Part shown: one piece after another, positions 26,430 to 35,900 of the stretch
How positions within the stretch are numbered: position 1 is the first letter of the stretch
How the letters are laid out: every line of letters begins with the position of its first letter
Translations under genes and position numbers: made by a program
NCBI GenBank assembly: GCA_031272365.1
Contig: JAISTX010000041.1
Span: 1-62,619, forward strand
DNA length: 62,619 bases
Direction of reading: 5' to 3'
Source of the DNA: Eubacteriales Family XIII. Incertae Sedis bacterium
Lineage (GTDB): Bacteria; Bacillota; Clostridia; Peptostreptococcales; Anaerovoracaceae
Notes under the pieces: model-generated
The model's input: the letters and a program-made list of their open reading frames with translations, nothing else
What the model was told of the DNA's origin: nothing
The model's database searches: none

Positions 26430-27185
26430 CTATCGCACCGGGATGCCGCGCCGCCGCAGCTCGCCCTTCACGTCGTCCACCGTGTATTCGCCGTAGTGGA
26501 AGATCGAAGCCGCGAGCGCCGCGTCCGCCGGCGTCTCCTCGAAGACCTCCGCGAACGAGGCGAGCGTGCCACCGCCGCCCGAGGCGATGACGGGGATGTC
26601 CACCGCCGCGCACACCGCGCGCAGCATCGCGTGGTCGAAGCCCGCCTTCGTGCCGTCCGTGTCCATCGACGTCAGGAGGATCTCCCCCGCGCCGAGCGCC
26701 TGCCCGCGCTTGGCCCACTCCACGAGGTCGAGCCCCGTCGGCGTGCGCCCGCCCGCGATGTAGACCTCGTAGCGGCCGCCTGAGACCTGCTTCGCGTCGA
26801 TCGCGAGCACGACGCATTGGCTGCCGAAGATCCGGCTCGCCTCCGCGATGACCTGCGGGTTTTTCACGGCGGCCGAGTTCACGCCGACCTTGTCCGCCCC
26901 CGCGCGCAGCATCTCCCGGAAATCGTCCGCCGTGCGGATGCCGCCGCCCACCGTCAGCGGCACGAACACCTTCTCGGCCGTCCGCCGCACCACGTCGACC
27001 ATCGTGCGCCGCTCCTCGAACGTCGCCGTGATGTCGAGGAACACGATCTCGTCCGCGCCCTGCCGGTCGTATTCCACGGCGCATTCGACGGGGTCGCCCA
27101 CGTCCTGTATATTGATGAAATTGACGCCCTTCACGACGCGCCCCGCGTGCACGTCCAGACAGGGGATGATCCGTTTCGCTAACAT
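26430..27185 (-). CDS. hisF: Imidazole glycerol phosphate synthase, cyclase subunit
   Basis: A 251-aa (beta-alpha)8 barrel that closes the imidazole ring using ammonia from HisH. Motifs are [19 protein letters not shown] with the catalytic Asp11, [14 protein letters not shown], the second catalytic Asp in [20 protein letters not shown] and ASGGGGT. The start at 27185 fits the universal family N-terminus. It lacks a Shine-Dalgarno and lies six bases after TATACT. It is followed by birA. Confidence 0.96.
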   Translation of the reverse strand: MLAKRIIPCLDVHAGRVVKGVNFINIQDVGDPVECAVEYDRQGADEIVFLDITATFEERRTMVDVVRRTAEKVFVPLTVGGGIRTADDFREMLRAGADKVGVNSAAVKNPQVIAEASRIFGSQCVVLAIDAKQVSGGRYEVYIAGGRTPTGLDLVEWAKRGQALGAGEILLTSMDTDGTKAGFDHAMLRAVCAAVDIPVIASGGGGTLASFAEVFEETPADAALAASIFHYGEYTVDDVKGELRRRGIPVR

Positions 27186-27191
27186 GGTAGG

Positions 27192-27200
27192 AGTATACCA
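27192..27200 (-). promoter_or_regulatory. Extended -10 promoter of hisF (leaderless type)
   Basis: TGG-TATACT on the minus strand, embedded in ATATGGTATACT, the same 12-mer found before hisI (in part) and before the small gene at 42404. Six bases separate it from the hisF ATG. No convincing -35. Confidence 0.65.
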
Positions 27201-27360
27201 TATGCCGTAGGGCTCCGCACACAGCGGGGGCGTTTGCAAATCGGGCGGCGCGGCTCTGCCGGGAGGGCAGCCAAAAGGAACCGTTATATGATAAAATGCA
27301 CTCCTAAAGACAGAACAAACTGCATGGGAAGGTTGTCGCTGCACGGAGGGGAGAGAAGGC

Positions 27361-29595
27361 ATGGAGTTCAAGCCGCACAGATGGGAGACGGACGCAGGGA
27401 ACATAAGGTACTATGAGAATTTCGATTCCTTCGTATACCGCAACGAATCTGTGAAAAATTTTCTGGAGGACGAGTCGAAGTACTTCGTGATCGCGACGAA
27501 AGGGATCGGGAAAACCCTCCTGCTTGCATACAAAAGATACCTGCTGCAGCAAAAATACTCGGGGAGCGACTCGGAAAACACCTCCGTCGCGTTCATCCCG
27601 GAGGGGTCGCATTCATACGTCGAGTTCATAGAGAGCATCAAGACATCCCTGTCGGAGGACACCATACACGCCTTGTCCGACTGGGAGTACTGCAAGAAGC
27701 TATGGGCCATGACGATAGAGCTGACAGTCCTCTCGCATATGAGCAGGGAAAAAGAGCACATCGCCTTGGACACCCCGCCGAGGGCGGAGCGGCATAGGAC
27801 CACGCTCTCCTACCTTGTGAAAAGCCCGCGCTCGGTGGAATTCGTGTTCAACGAGCTGCTGGCCATGCGGGAGACGGAGCTGCTGCATTTTTTCGAAGGC
27901 GTCGCCAACACCGTGGGGGAGCATTTCAAGCAGATCAACTCGGGCGTGGTTTTGTTCCTCGACCGGCTGGACAACGCCTTGGAGGAAGCCCATGCGGGAA
28001 TCTGGGTGCCCATCCAGGCGGGGCTGCTCGAGGCAGCGTGGGACATCATGCGCAGCAACAGCCACGTGAAAATATACCTGTCCATCCGCCAGGAGGCCTA
28101 CGCGGAACACCGCTCGCGGAACGCGAACGCCAGCCAGGGGGCGGTGACAGCGATACACTACACCGACACGGATCTGCGGCATCTGCTCAACCACCTCGTC
28201 TCGTACTACGAAAAGAAAGACACCGTGGAGGATTTTCTGGGGTTCGACACGTTCCCCAACACGATCATCCACCAGCCGGAAAACGTCTTCCGCTTCATGT
28301 TCCGGTATTCGATCGGGAGGCCGAGGGACTTTGTCGAGTTCTGCGGAAAACTGCATGAAAACTTGCAGGGCGACCCCAAAGAAAGCAAGGAAGAAAGGCA
28401 GATGAGGCTCAAGGTGCTGGTGCGGCTGGTCTCCTCGCAGGAGATCATCAAGAACCTGTACGCCGAGCTGAGCATGCTGCTCCATTCCTTCAAGGATATA
28501 GAAATGTTCGACGAGTTCCTCGCGCATATCAAATACAACATCCTGACCTACGAGGAGATGAAGGCGGTGTGCAGGAATTCCAAGGGCGACGCGTGCCCCG
28601 ACGACTGCGCGCACTGCCCGGCGGAGCGCCACCCCTTCTGCGACCTGTACAACATGGGCCTGATCGGCGTGCTCGTGAGGGACGAAAAAGGCGAAAGGCA
28701 GCAGTTCAAGACCCCGTACGAGGACATGGCGCAGAGCCTGCCGAAGAGCACCCGGTACTATTTCGTGCACCCCGCTTTGCGGGAGTACATCAGCGCCCTC
28801 CACACGAAAACGAACGCCGGGCAGAAATACGGGATGTTCAACGGGATACTGGTGGGGGACGGCGTCCGCTGGACGGAGAGGTTCGAAGAGCTGTACCACG
28901 TCGACAAGTGCATCAACGGGCTGGCGACGCAAAGGGCAAGGGCCTTTTTCACCGACATGGTGACAGCATACTGCAAGACCGGCTCGCGCTCCTTGCCCCA
29001 GGCGGAATACGAAGCCATCCGGGGCGCGTGCAAACCCTTCGAGCTCAGGCGGCTGGATGCGCTCGAGGGCTATTTTGGCCGGAACCGGCCGTTTGTGCCT
29101 CCGCGTATATCTGTGTTCATCAGCTATGCAACGGACAGCGAGAAGCACCAGGAAAAAGTCATGGCATTTTGCAATATGCTCCGTGCGAAAGGATTCGACT
29201 CCTATATGGATCTGACGATGAAAAAGGATTTCCCCCAGCTGACCGCCTTGATGACGGAGGGCCTGAGGAAAGACAAAGTCATCATCGTGTGCTCGGCGGA
29301 ATACGCGCGCAAGGCGGACAACCACGAGCCAAGCGGCGTATGGTCCGAAGCCAAAATGATCGCGGACGACCTGGACGTCAACACGCAGAAGTACATCCCC
29401 ATCTGCTTCGAGCCCTTTTGCAAAGCGCACGTCCCGAAGATGCTGGCCGGGTATTGGGTCGAGGACCTGTCGAAAGACAGGGCGGACGGATTCCACAAGC
29501 TGCTGGCGAGGATCAAAGACGAGCCGGAATACGACTGGAGGGAGCCGGCCGAAAACGAAGCGGAAAGCCCGCCGAAAAAGATAGGCGAGTTTTAA
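27361..29595 (+). CDS. P-loop (STAND-like) protein with C-terminal SEFIR/TIR-like domain, defence candidate
   Basis: A 744-aa single-gene sensor-effector candidate. The N-terminus has a P-loop (ATKGIGKT, residues 45-52) and a Walker B-like [11 protein letters not shown] (D201, D204). The middle has a Cys cluster (C404, C412, C416, C419, C427) that may bind zinc. Residues about 582-715 form a SEFIR/TIR-like domain: [15 protein letters not shown], a basic segment, [14 protein letters not shown] and VWSEAKMI, where E663 is in the place of the catalytic Glu of NAD-cleaving TIR domains. Proteins joining a P-loop NTPase to TIR/SEFIR often act in abortive anti-phage defence; that role is inferred. 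A strong purine-rich GGAGGGGAG precedes the ATG, and a TGATAAAAT promoter box lies near 27290. Codon use is less GC-rich than in its neighbours. Confidence 0.8.
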   Translation: MEFKPHRWETDAGNIRYYENFDSFVYRNESVKNFLEDESKYFVIATKGIGKTLLLAYKRYLLQQKYSGSDSENTSVAFIPEGSHSYVEFIESIKTSLSEDTIHALSDWEYCKKLWAMTIELTVLSHMSREKEHIALDTPPRAERHRTTLSYLVKSPRSVEFVFNELLAMRETELLHFFEGVANTVGEHFKQINSGVVLFLDRLDNALEEAHAGIWVPIQAGLLEAAWDIMRSNSHVKIYLSIRQEAYAEHRSRNANASQGAVTAIHYTDTDLRHLLNHLVSYYEKKDTVEDFLGFDTFPNTIIHQPENVFRFMFRYSIGRPRDFVEFCGKLHENLQGDPKESKEERQMRLKVLVRLVSSQEIIKNLYAELSMLLHSFKDIEMFDEFLAHIKYNILTYEEMKAVCRNSKGDACPDDCAHCPAERHPFCDLYNMGLIGVLVRDEKGERQQFKTPYEDMAQSLPKSTRYYFVHPALREYISALHTKTNAGQKYGMFNGILVGDGVRWTERFEELYHVDKCINGLATQRARAFFTDMVTAYCKTGSRSLPQAEYEAIRGACKPFELRRLDALEGYFGRNRPFVPPRISVFISYATDSEKHQEKVMAFCNMLRAKGFDSYMDLTMKKDFPQLTALMTEGLRKDKVIIVCSAEYARKADNHEPSGVWSEAKMIADDLDVNTQKYIPICFEPFCKAHVPKMLAGYWVEDLSKDRADGFHKLLARIKDEPEYDWREPAENEAESPPKKIGEF

Positions 29596-29607
29596 ACAAA
29601 CCGGCCT

Positions 29608-31047
29608 TCAGGCGACTTCGCACCCGCCCCACTCTACCACCGTGAAGCCGTTGCGGGAGAACGGCGCGAAGGTTTGCGGCGGCACCGGGGCGTCCGGCGG
29701 GGCATCGAGGGGCTTGTACGCCATGAACACCCGCAGCACGCTGTCCGGCGCGGGCGTGACCGTCAGCGGGAAAGCCGCTTCGTAGCCCTCGTACTGGAAC
29801 GAGATGAGGTTGTACGGGTTTTGCCGCAGCTTGGGTGCCCAGAACGCGATGAACTCCTCCGCCTCGTGCGGCTGCAGCCCGATCTCCGCGAGCGTGCCGG
29901 CGAGGAACGCCCCGGCGTCCTCCCCCCTCACGACGAAACCCTCCGACAGGTCGCAGGCCATCGGTGCCCGGCCCTCCCAGAACAGATAGGGCCAGACGCC
30001 GCCGGAGCGGTCGACCAGCGTGCCGTCCGGGTAGGCCCTCACGCGCCAGCCACCCCCGTACGCGGGCTCCGTCCTGGTGAGGCGGCCGCCCACCGCGTCG
30101 AGCTCGACGAGGACGTCCGTCGCCTCTTCCGGGTACAGGTAGATGGCCGGTTTCAGGGGCACCGCCTCATCTTCGATGACAGTGACTTCGGGTACCGTTT
30201 GCAAATGGCGGTATTCCATCCAGCCCTGCAGGCCGCCGTAGTCGACACAGACCCAGTCCGCGCTGTCCCTGTTGTAGCCGACTTCCACGGCGTAGGTCCA
30301 TTCCGCGAGGGCCGTGAGGACGGGGTAGCCCTTCCCGGGTCCTTTGCGGATCAGGCGGTCCTCTATGGAGGTGGCCGTATAACGCGCCGTCCCTGCCGTG
30401 TAGATGTCCGGCGTCTCCGGGTTGCCGTCGTCCGGTTCCTGGCCGGCGCCGTACTTCACGATGGCGGTGGCATCATAGCAAAGTTCCTCCCATTCGAGGC
30501 TGTCCTTGTTATAGAAGAAATCGCCGTACCCTTCCTCGCCGGCTTCGTAGCGTGCCGGCTCCCCGCCGCGGATGGACCAGGTGTCTTCCATGACCCACTG
30601 GATTTCCCCGCCGCCACCCGCGTCCCCCCGGTCGCCGGCGGACGCGATGCCCATCATCAGCTCCGGCGCGCCGTCCCCGTCGATGTCTTGGATCGCGTAG
30701 AATGCCCCCGGGGCGCGCCCTTCCTCGATGCTCCGGATCGCTGCTGCATAAAATGCGGAAGCACCCGCGCCAGTGCCCGCGAAATTGCTCGACAAAGCAT
30801 GCGCGTAGCCGCAGAGGACCGGCCCATAGCCCTCCGGCCAGCTTGCGTCTTCCCGCGCCATGATCTCCCTCGTGTACTCGTCGATGTAGTTGCCGGGGTA
30901 CGCGCCCTCATCGGCGCGGGCCGCAGCCGAGGCAGAGCCCCCCTCGTCCCACGCCGTCTGCGACGTGCCGGCATCCACGCAGCCGCCCGCACCCATCAGG
31001 ATGCCGCACAAGCCGATGCCGATGATTTTGCCCCGAAACCCTTTCAT
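29608..31047 (-). CDS. Lipoprotein with SH3-like region and KPAIYLYP-type domain
   Basis: A 479-aa exported protein. The start at 31047 gives a signal sequence (KIIGIGLCGILMGAGGC) ending in a lipobox-like GAGGC. An FG-GAP/EF-hand-like DIDGDGAPELM is visible near residue 130. An SH3-like segment (WTYAVEVGYNRDSADWVCV...GLQGW) is followed by a C-terminal domain starting LKPAIYLYPEEATDV with AYPDGTLVD and YLFWEG. I recall that last domain from uncharacterised clostridial surface proteins but know no function for it. It starts 7 bp after the papain-fold-like gene, so the two are in one operon and probably act together at the envelope. Convergent with the SEFIR gene (12-bp gap). Confidence 0.7.
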   Translation of the reverse strand: MKGFRGKIIGIGLCGILMGAGGCVDAGTSQTAWDEGGSASAAARADEGAYPGNYIDEYTREIMAREDASWPEGYGPVLCGYAHALSSNFAGTGAGASAFYAAAIRSIEEGRAPGAFYAIQDIDGDGAPELMMGIASAGDRGDAGGGGEIQWVMEDTWSIRGGEPARYEAGEEGYGDFFYNKDSLEWEELCYDATAIVKYGAGQEPDDGNPETPDIYTAGTARYTATSIEDRLIRKGPGKGYPVLTALAEWTYAVEVGYNRDSADWVCVDYGGLQGWMEYRHLQTVPEVTVIEDEAVPLKPAIYLYPEEATDVLVELDAVGGRLTRTEPAYGGGWRVRAYPDGTLVDRSGGVWPYLFWEGRAPMACDLSEGFVVRGEDAGAFLAGTLAEIGLQPHEAEEFIAFWAPKLRQNPYNLISFQYEGYEAAFPLTVTPAPDSVLRVFMAYKPLDAPPDAPVPPQTFAPFSRNGFTVVEWGGCEVA

Positions 31048-31054
31048 GCCCGCC

Positions 31055-32230
31055 TCATCGGAACCTGATCGTTTGATAGCCAATGCTGCAGGTGTCCATG
31101 ACGGGGTTGCCGCCGCTGTCCGGGTAATGCCCCGCTGTCGTGCTGCTGTATTGCGCGAAATCCGCAGCAAGGATTGCGTATCGCGCGCCCCACGACGAGA
31201 CGGTGAGGTTCCCCGCCCTGTCCACCGCGGTCACCGTCACATCATGCACATTGTCGGAAAACGTGGCCAGCGCGCCGCTTGCCCCCCGCATGCGGGTTGG
31301 GGATATGCGCAGGACGACGGATTTTCCATCGGCCAGCGCTTCCCGCAGGCTTTCCAGGCCCTCTTCATCGACCCTGCCCCCTTCCGCAAGATCGACAAAC
31401 TTGCCCGATACCGTCGCGGGAATGCCTTTGCCGGCCAGGTATTTTTCGAGATTGGCGGACAGCTCCATCGCGTTCTGCCCGTCCCCCAGCGCGCCGGGTA
31501 CGCCGTCGGAGCTTGGGCTTGCGTATGCCCACCACGTCCCGTCCGGCTGCTTGACCTTGACGATGTCGTCCATGGTGTTGAGTATGCCGTCCGCGCCCGG
31601 CCCGTGCTCGACGCGGCCACTGCGGATCTCCTCTTGCGGGATGAAGTACGCGGAGCAGTAATAGTCCACCGTCAAAGCCTCGAAATGGAATAACGGCTGG
31701 CCGCCCTCCATCCGGTACAGCGGGAAGCCGAACTTCTCTTCGAATTCCTTTGGCCTGCCGGCAAACTCGACCATGATGGCGTTGGCGGCTACGACATAGC
31801 TGCACCCCCGGCCGGCCACGTATTCCGTCAGGAAGTCATCCTTGCTCACGCCTTCGGGGGGAAGGTTTTCGTACCTCGACAAAATTCCAAGCAGCAACGC
31901 TTTCGTATTATTATTCGAATCGCGGTTGCCCGGCATGGCGATTGCATGCTGATTCCCCCCATAACGCATCCACGCGTCTTCGTTGTAGACGAACGCCATC
32001 CTGTCCCTGTAAGCCATTTTGGTTGACAGGGCCTCGAGGAAGGGGGCGCAGGCCGGGGCGCCAGTGCCCAGTGCGGCGATGCGCCTGTAGAGTTCCGCGA
32101 AATACGCCTTGCGCCAACCCATCGGCTCATGGTCGCCGAGGCTGTACGCGCACAGCTCTTTTGCGGACATCTGCCACGGCGCTTTTGCGTCCGCGCTCGG
32201 TGCAACAAAATTACGCTTGATGATCCCGGC
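31055..32230 (-). CDS. Papain/C39-fold-like protein of unknown function
   Basis: A 391-aa protein, mostly unfamiliar. Three features suggest a papain-like or C39-like cysteine-peptidase fold: GRGCSYVVAANAIMVEF (nucleophile Cys at the head of a helix), NVHDVTVTAVD (His) and VSSWGARY (the Trp-Gly after the third residue in such folds). The nucleophile candidate lies near residue 160. No clear signal peptide is seen, so it may be cytoplasmic or use a non-classical route. The start is uncertain: ATG 32230 is used, but the AGGAGG lies 12 bases upstream, longer than usual. It is first in an operon with the lipoprotein. Confidence 0.55.
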   Translation of the reverse strand, partial: AGIIKRNFVAPSADAKAPWQMSAKELCAYSLGDHEPMGWRKAYFAELYRRIAALGTGAPACAPFLEALSTKMAYRDRMAFVYNEDAWMRYGGNQHAIAMPGNRDSNNNTKALLLGILSRYENLPPEGVSKDDFLTEYVAGRGCSYVVAANAIMVEFAGRPKEFEEKFGFPLYRMEGGQPLFHFEALTVDYYCSAYFIPQEEIRSGRVEHGPGADGILNTMDDIVKVKQPDGTWWAYASPSSDGVPGALGDGQNAMELSANLEKYLAGKGIPATVSGKFVDLAEGGRVDEEGLESLREALADGKSVVLRISPTRMRGASGALATFSDNVHDVTVTAVDRAGNLTVSSWGARYAILAADFAQYSSTTAGHYPDSGGNPVMDTCSIGYQTIRFR

Positions 32231-32239
32231 CATCGAAAG

Positions 32240-32263
32240 GGTTTTCCTCCTAATGAATGGAGT
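32240..32263 (-). promoter_or_regulatory. Promoter box and ribosome-binding site of the papain-fold-like gene
   Basis: On the minus strand TGG-TATACT (extended -10, hexamer about 32265-32260) is followed by CCATTCATT and AGGAGG. Unlike the leaderless set, this copy of the same promoter type has a leader with a full Shine-Dalgarno. Confidence 0.5.
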
Positions 32264-32275
32264 ATACCACATTGC

Positions 32276-32357
32276 CGTGTGTCATGGGTGTGTCATGGGG
32301 ACGTATAATTTGACACATCGTGTGTCATGCGTGTGTCATGGGTGTGTCATGGGGACG
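32276..32357. repeat. GTGTGTCATG tandem repeats with an inverted TGACACA element
   Basis: Five copies of GTGTGTCATG(G/C) occur in two blocks separated by GGGACGTATAATTTGACACATC. The second block again ends in GGGGACG. TGTCA and TGACA are inverted across the spacer. From memory, GTGTCATGGGGACG/TGACAC strings accompany REP-associated (IS200-like) transposases in other bacteria, so this may be a transposase-less remnant. Confidence 0.7.
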
Positions 32358-32424
32358 CGGATATGTGGTAATATAGAGGCAGGATATCCAATTGCCAGCT
32401 TATGCACATTTTAGGAGGTGTATC

Positions 32425-32991
32425 ATGAAGAAAAGCATCGGCGCCCAGCCCGCCACTTTCCCGAACCCTGTTTTCATCGTCGGCACGTATGGGAAAGACG
32501 GCGCCCCGGACGTGGCCACGTTCGCCTGGGGCGGCACGGCGGCCTCGGACCCGCCCGCGCTCTCCGTATCCGTGCGGCCGTCACGCCTGACCTATGAAAA
32601 CCTGCTGCTGAAAAAGGCCTTCACGGTCAGCCTGCCGTCCGCGCAGTACGCCGCGGAGGCGGACTACTTCGGGATCGTCTCGGGCCGCGACGCGGACAAA
32701 TTTGCGAAGACCGGGCTGACGCCCGTGCGGGCGGAGTTTGTCGACGCGCCGTATGTCGAGGAGTTCCCCGTGAACATCGAATGCGTCGTCACGCAGTCGC
32801 TCGAGCTCGGCTCGCACGTGCTGTTCGTCGGCGAGATCAAGGACATCAAGGTCGACGAGGCGCTCGCCGCGGCCGGGGCGAACCCCTGGGCCGACGGGAA
32901 GGTCATCACCTTCGGCGCCAATGTCAACCAGTACCTTGCGCCCGGCGAAGAGGCGGCGAAGGCGTTCAGCGCCGGGCTGAAATATCGCTGA
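32425..32991 (+). CDS. Flavin reductase-like FMN-binding protein
   Basis: A 188-aa split-barrel flavoprotein of the flavin reductase family. It has NPVFIVGTYGKDGAPDVATFAW near the start (shown in part: NPVFIVGTYGKD), SVSVRPSRLTYENLL and FTVSLPSAQYA. Such proteins bind FMN and reduce flavins or serve in anaerobic electron transfer. ATG 32425 follows AGGAGG with six bases between; an upstream ATG in frame is not supported. A TGGTAATAT box lies about 50 bp upstream. The last 26 bp overlap the 3' end of the giant surface-protein gene. Confidence 0.88.
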   Translation: MKKSIGAQPATFPNPVFIVGTYGKDGAPDVATFAWGGTAASDPPALSVSVRPSRLTYENLLLKKAFTVSLPSAQYAAEADYFGIVSGRDADKFAKTGLTPVRAEFVDAPYVEEFPVNIECVVTQSLELGSHVLFVGEIKDIKVDEALAAAGANPWADGKVITFGANVNQYLAPGEEAAKAFSAGLKYR

Positions 32992-35900
32992 GGCCCGGCC
33001 CCGGGAACGCCTGAAGCTCCGGGAACGCCTGAAGCACCGGGAACGCCTGCAGCTCCGGGAACCCGGGGATCTCCAGGGGCTCCGGCCCGGCCGCCGCAGA
33101 CGAACCCTTCTGAAGCACATCCCCCGCGCCGCTATAGCGCGGCACGTCCTCCCAGCCAAAGCTGACGGGGAGCGCGAGGGAAGCCTGCGCCTCGCCGTTC
33201 GGGGCGCCGCTTTGCAGCGGTTCCCCGGATGCCGACTGGAAAAGGGCGTACAGCGTCAGGTCCGCGTCCGGCATCCGGTTCACCAGGAAGTTCCACTGCG
33301 ACGCCTCTTCAAACGTTTCGCTGCGGTACCACCCGGAGAAGGTGTACCCTTCCGCGGTTGCCACCGGCGCCGGCACCGGCTCGCTGACCCAGTCCCCGAC
33401 GGACAGGTATTGCTCCGGCGGCGTCTCCGCCGCGCCCCCGGCCACGAAGGTCACGGCGTGCGCGCTCGTGGAGCGCCATTTTGCGTACAGCCGCAGATCG
33501 TGCGCCGGCATCGTGCCCGGCACGCCGCCCGTGCCGCCCGCGCCGTAGGTGCCGTCTTTGAAGACCCATTCCGCCCCGTCAGAGCAGGAGGGGTCCTGAT
33601 ACCAGCCCATGAACACCCAGCCGGCCGCCACGGGGTCGCCCGCCGGGCGCGCCACCGCTTCCCCGAAGGTGATCGTCGGGTTGATCGGCTCGGTGCCGAC
33701 CCCCCTGCCCTGCAGGTCGTAGTACACTTTGTACCGGTTGAGCTCCCACCCCGCGTAGAGGGTGATGGTGCGGGCGGGGTCCGACATCGTATTCGCCGAG
33801 AAATCCCACGCCGCGGCGACGTCCGTGCGCCAGCCCGTATGCCAGCCGGTGAATGTCCATCCGTCCTCGTGCGGCGCGGGCACGGGCTCCTCCGCCCAGC
33901 CGCCGGCCGGGACGGCCTGCGTCGCCGGCGCGTCGCCCTCGCCGTGGCCGTTCAGGTTGAAGCGGACGAAGCCGCTGCCTTCGGGCGCCCAGCCGGCGAA
34001 GCATACGACCACCTTGCCCGTGCCGGGCAGCTCCGGCGTCACATCGTTCTTGAAATCCCAGGGCACGGTGCACGTCTGGTCCTTGTACCACCCCGTGAAC
34101 ACCCAGCCTTCCTCGGTGGGATCCGGGCTCGGCGCGGCGGGCATCGGCAGCCCGGACAGGGCGGTCTTGTCCGCGGGCGCCTCGCCGTGGCCGTTCCCGT
34201 CATAATGCACCGTGTACGCCTCCGGCATCGACGACGCGACGCGCGGCACTGGTTCTGGCAATAACAAGGCCGTCTGCATCTGCACCCGCGCCGCCGCCAT
34301 CGCTTCTGCTTCTGGCGCTGCCACGGGCGCTTCCGCCTGCCCTTCCGCCTCTGGCGCTTCCACAGGCGCTTCCGCCAGCCCTTCCGCCGACGCTTCCGTG
34401 GCCCCTTCCGCCGGCGCTTCCAAAGGCACTTCCATAGACACCCATTTCGCGTACAAGGTCACCCCGCCTTCCGGGACCTTCTCGCTTTCAAAATTCCAAA
34501 CCTTGCTGTCCGAGCACGACTTGTCTTTGAACCAGCCGCCGAAGGCGTAGCCCGGCGCCGAAGGCGCCGCGGGCGCCGGGATCGTCTGCCCGGGCACCAG
34601 CCACGTGGACGGGACCCGGCCCTCCTGCCCGTTCAGGTCGTATTTCACTTCGACCGCGTCCTTTGCGCGCCAGCCCGCATAGAGCTTCAGGTCGCGGTCC
34701 GGTGTCGTGTCGTCCGCGAAAACCCACTCCGTGCCGGGTGCGCAGGAAGGATCCTTGTACCAGCCGAGGAAGAGGTACTCGTCGTCCGCCGGGTCCTTGA
34801 TCGGCTCCCGGAGCCTCGTCCCGAAGGGCACGTCTTCCAGCACATCGAAGATGCTGCCGCCGCCATGGCCGTTCGGCAGGTAGTCGACGCCCCATGTATT
34901 CACTGCCCATTTTGCGTAGAGGGTCAGGTCCCCCGACGGCATACGGAACCCGCCGTCGCCGAAGGTCCAGCGGCTTTCCGCGCTGCACGCCTTGTCCGTA
35001 TACCAGCCGCCGAAGGTCCACCCTGTCTCGTGCGGCACCGGCACCGGCGCGTCGAGCGCCTCCCCCGCGTAGGCGTAGATGGGCTCGATCTGCGCCCCGT
35101 GCCCGTTCATCTCAAAGCGCACGGCGAACAGGGCGCCCGGCCACCCCGCGTTGAGCGTGACGGCTGGCGCTTCGGCGTCGGGGGCCGGATCCTCTGCCGG
35201 CAGGGCGTCGGCGTCCTCCGCCCAGCCCGCGTAGATTGTTGTTGCATCCGTCACCGTGTCGGCCGAAAAATCCCACGGCGCCGTGCACGCCCCGTCCTTG
35301 TACCATCCGGTGAAGACGAGCCCCGCTGCGGTGGGGTCGGCCTGCGGGCGGGCTGCAAGCCCGCCATGGTTCACCGTCTGCGTTTCCGCTGCCGCCGCCC
35401 CGCCTTCGCCCGGACCGGCCGCACCCATATCGAAAAGCACCTCATGGCGTTTGATCGTCCATTTTGCGTAGAGCGTCATGTCCCCCCGGACGGGGTCTTC
35501 CTCCACGTCCCAAAGATATCCCTGGGTGCACGCGGCGTCCTGGTACCACCCGCCGAAATCGTAGGCCTCATCGGCGCCGGGGTCCAAGCTGCGGGCGTCC
35601 GCGGCGAGCGGCTTGCCGACGGCGACGATGCGCTCTGACGGCGTGTACGCGCCGTGCCCGCCGGTTTCGAAGGTCACGGTCGCCTTGCGCGGGGCGTCGG
35701 CCGCGCCTGTCCCGCTTTCGCCGGCGTCCCCGGCGCCCTCGCCAGCCGTGCCGCCGGCGTCTTCACCGCCCCCGGCGTTTTCACCAGCCGTGCCGCCGGC
35801 GTCCCGCGCATCCCGCGCGCCTCCGGCCGCATCCTCTGCGCCCTGCCCGCCCGGCGCAGCCCCGCTGCGCACGCGGTCGTCCGGCGCGGCGGGCAGCTCC

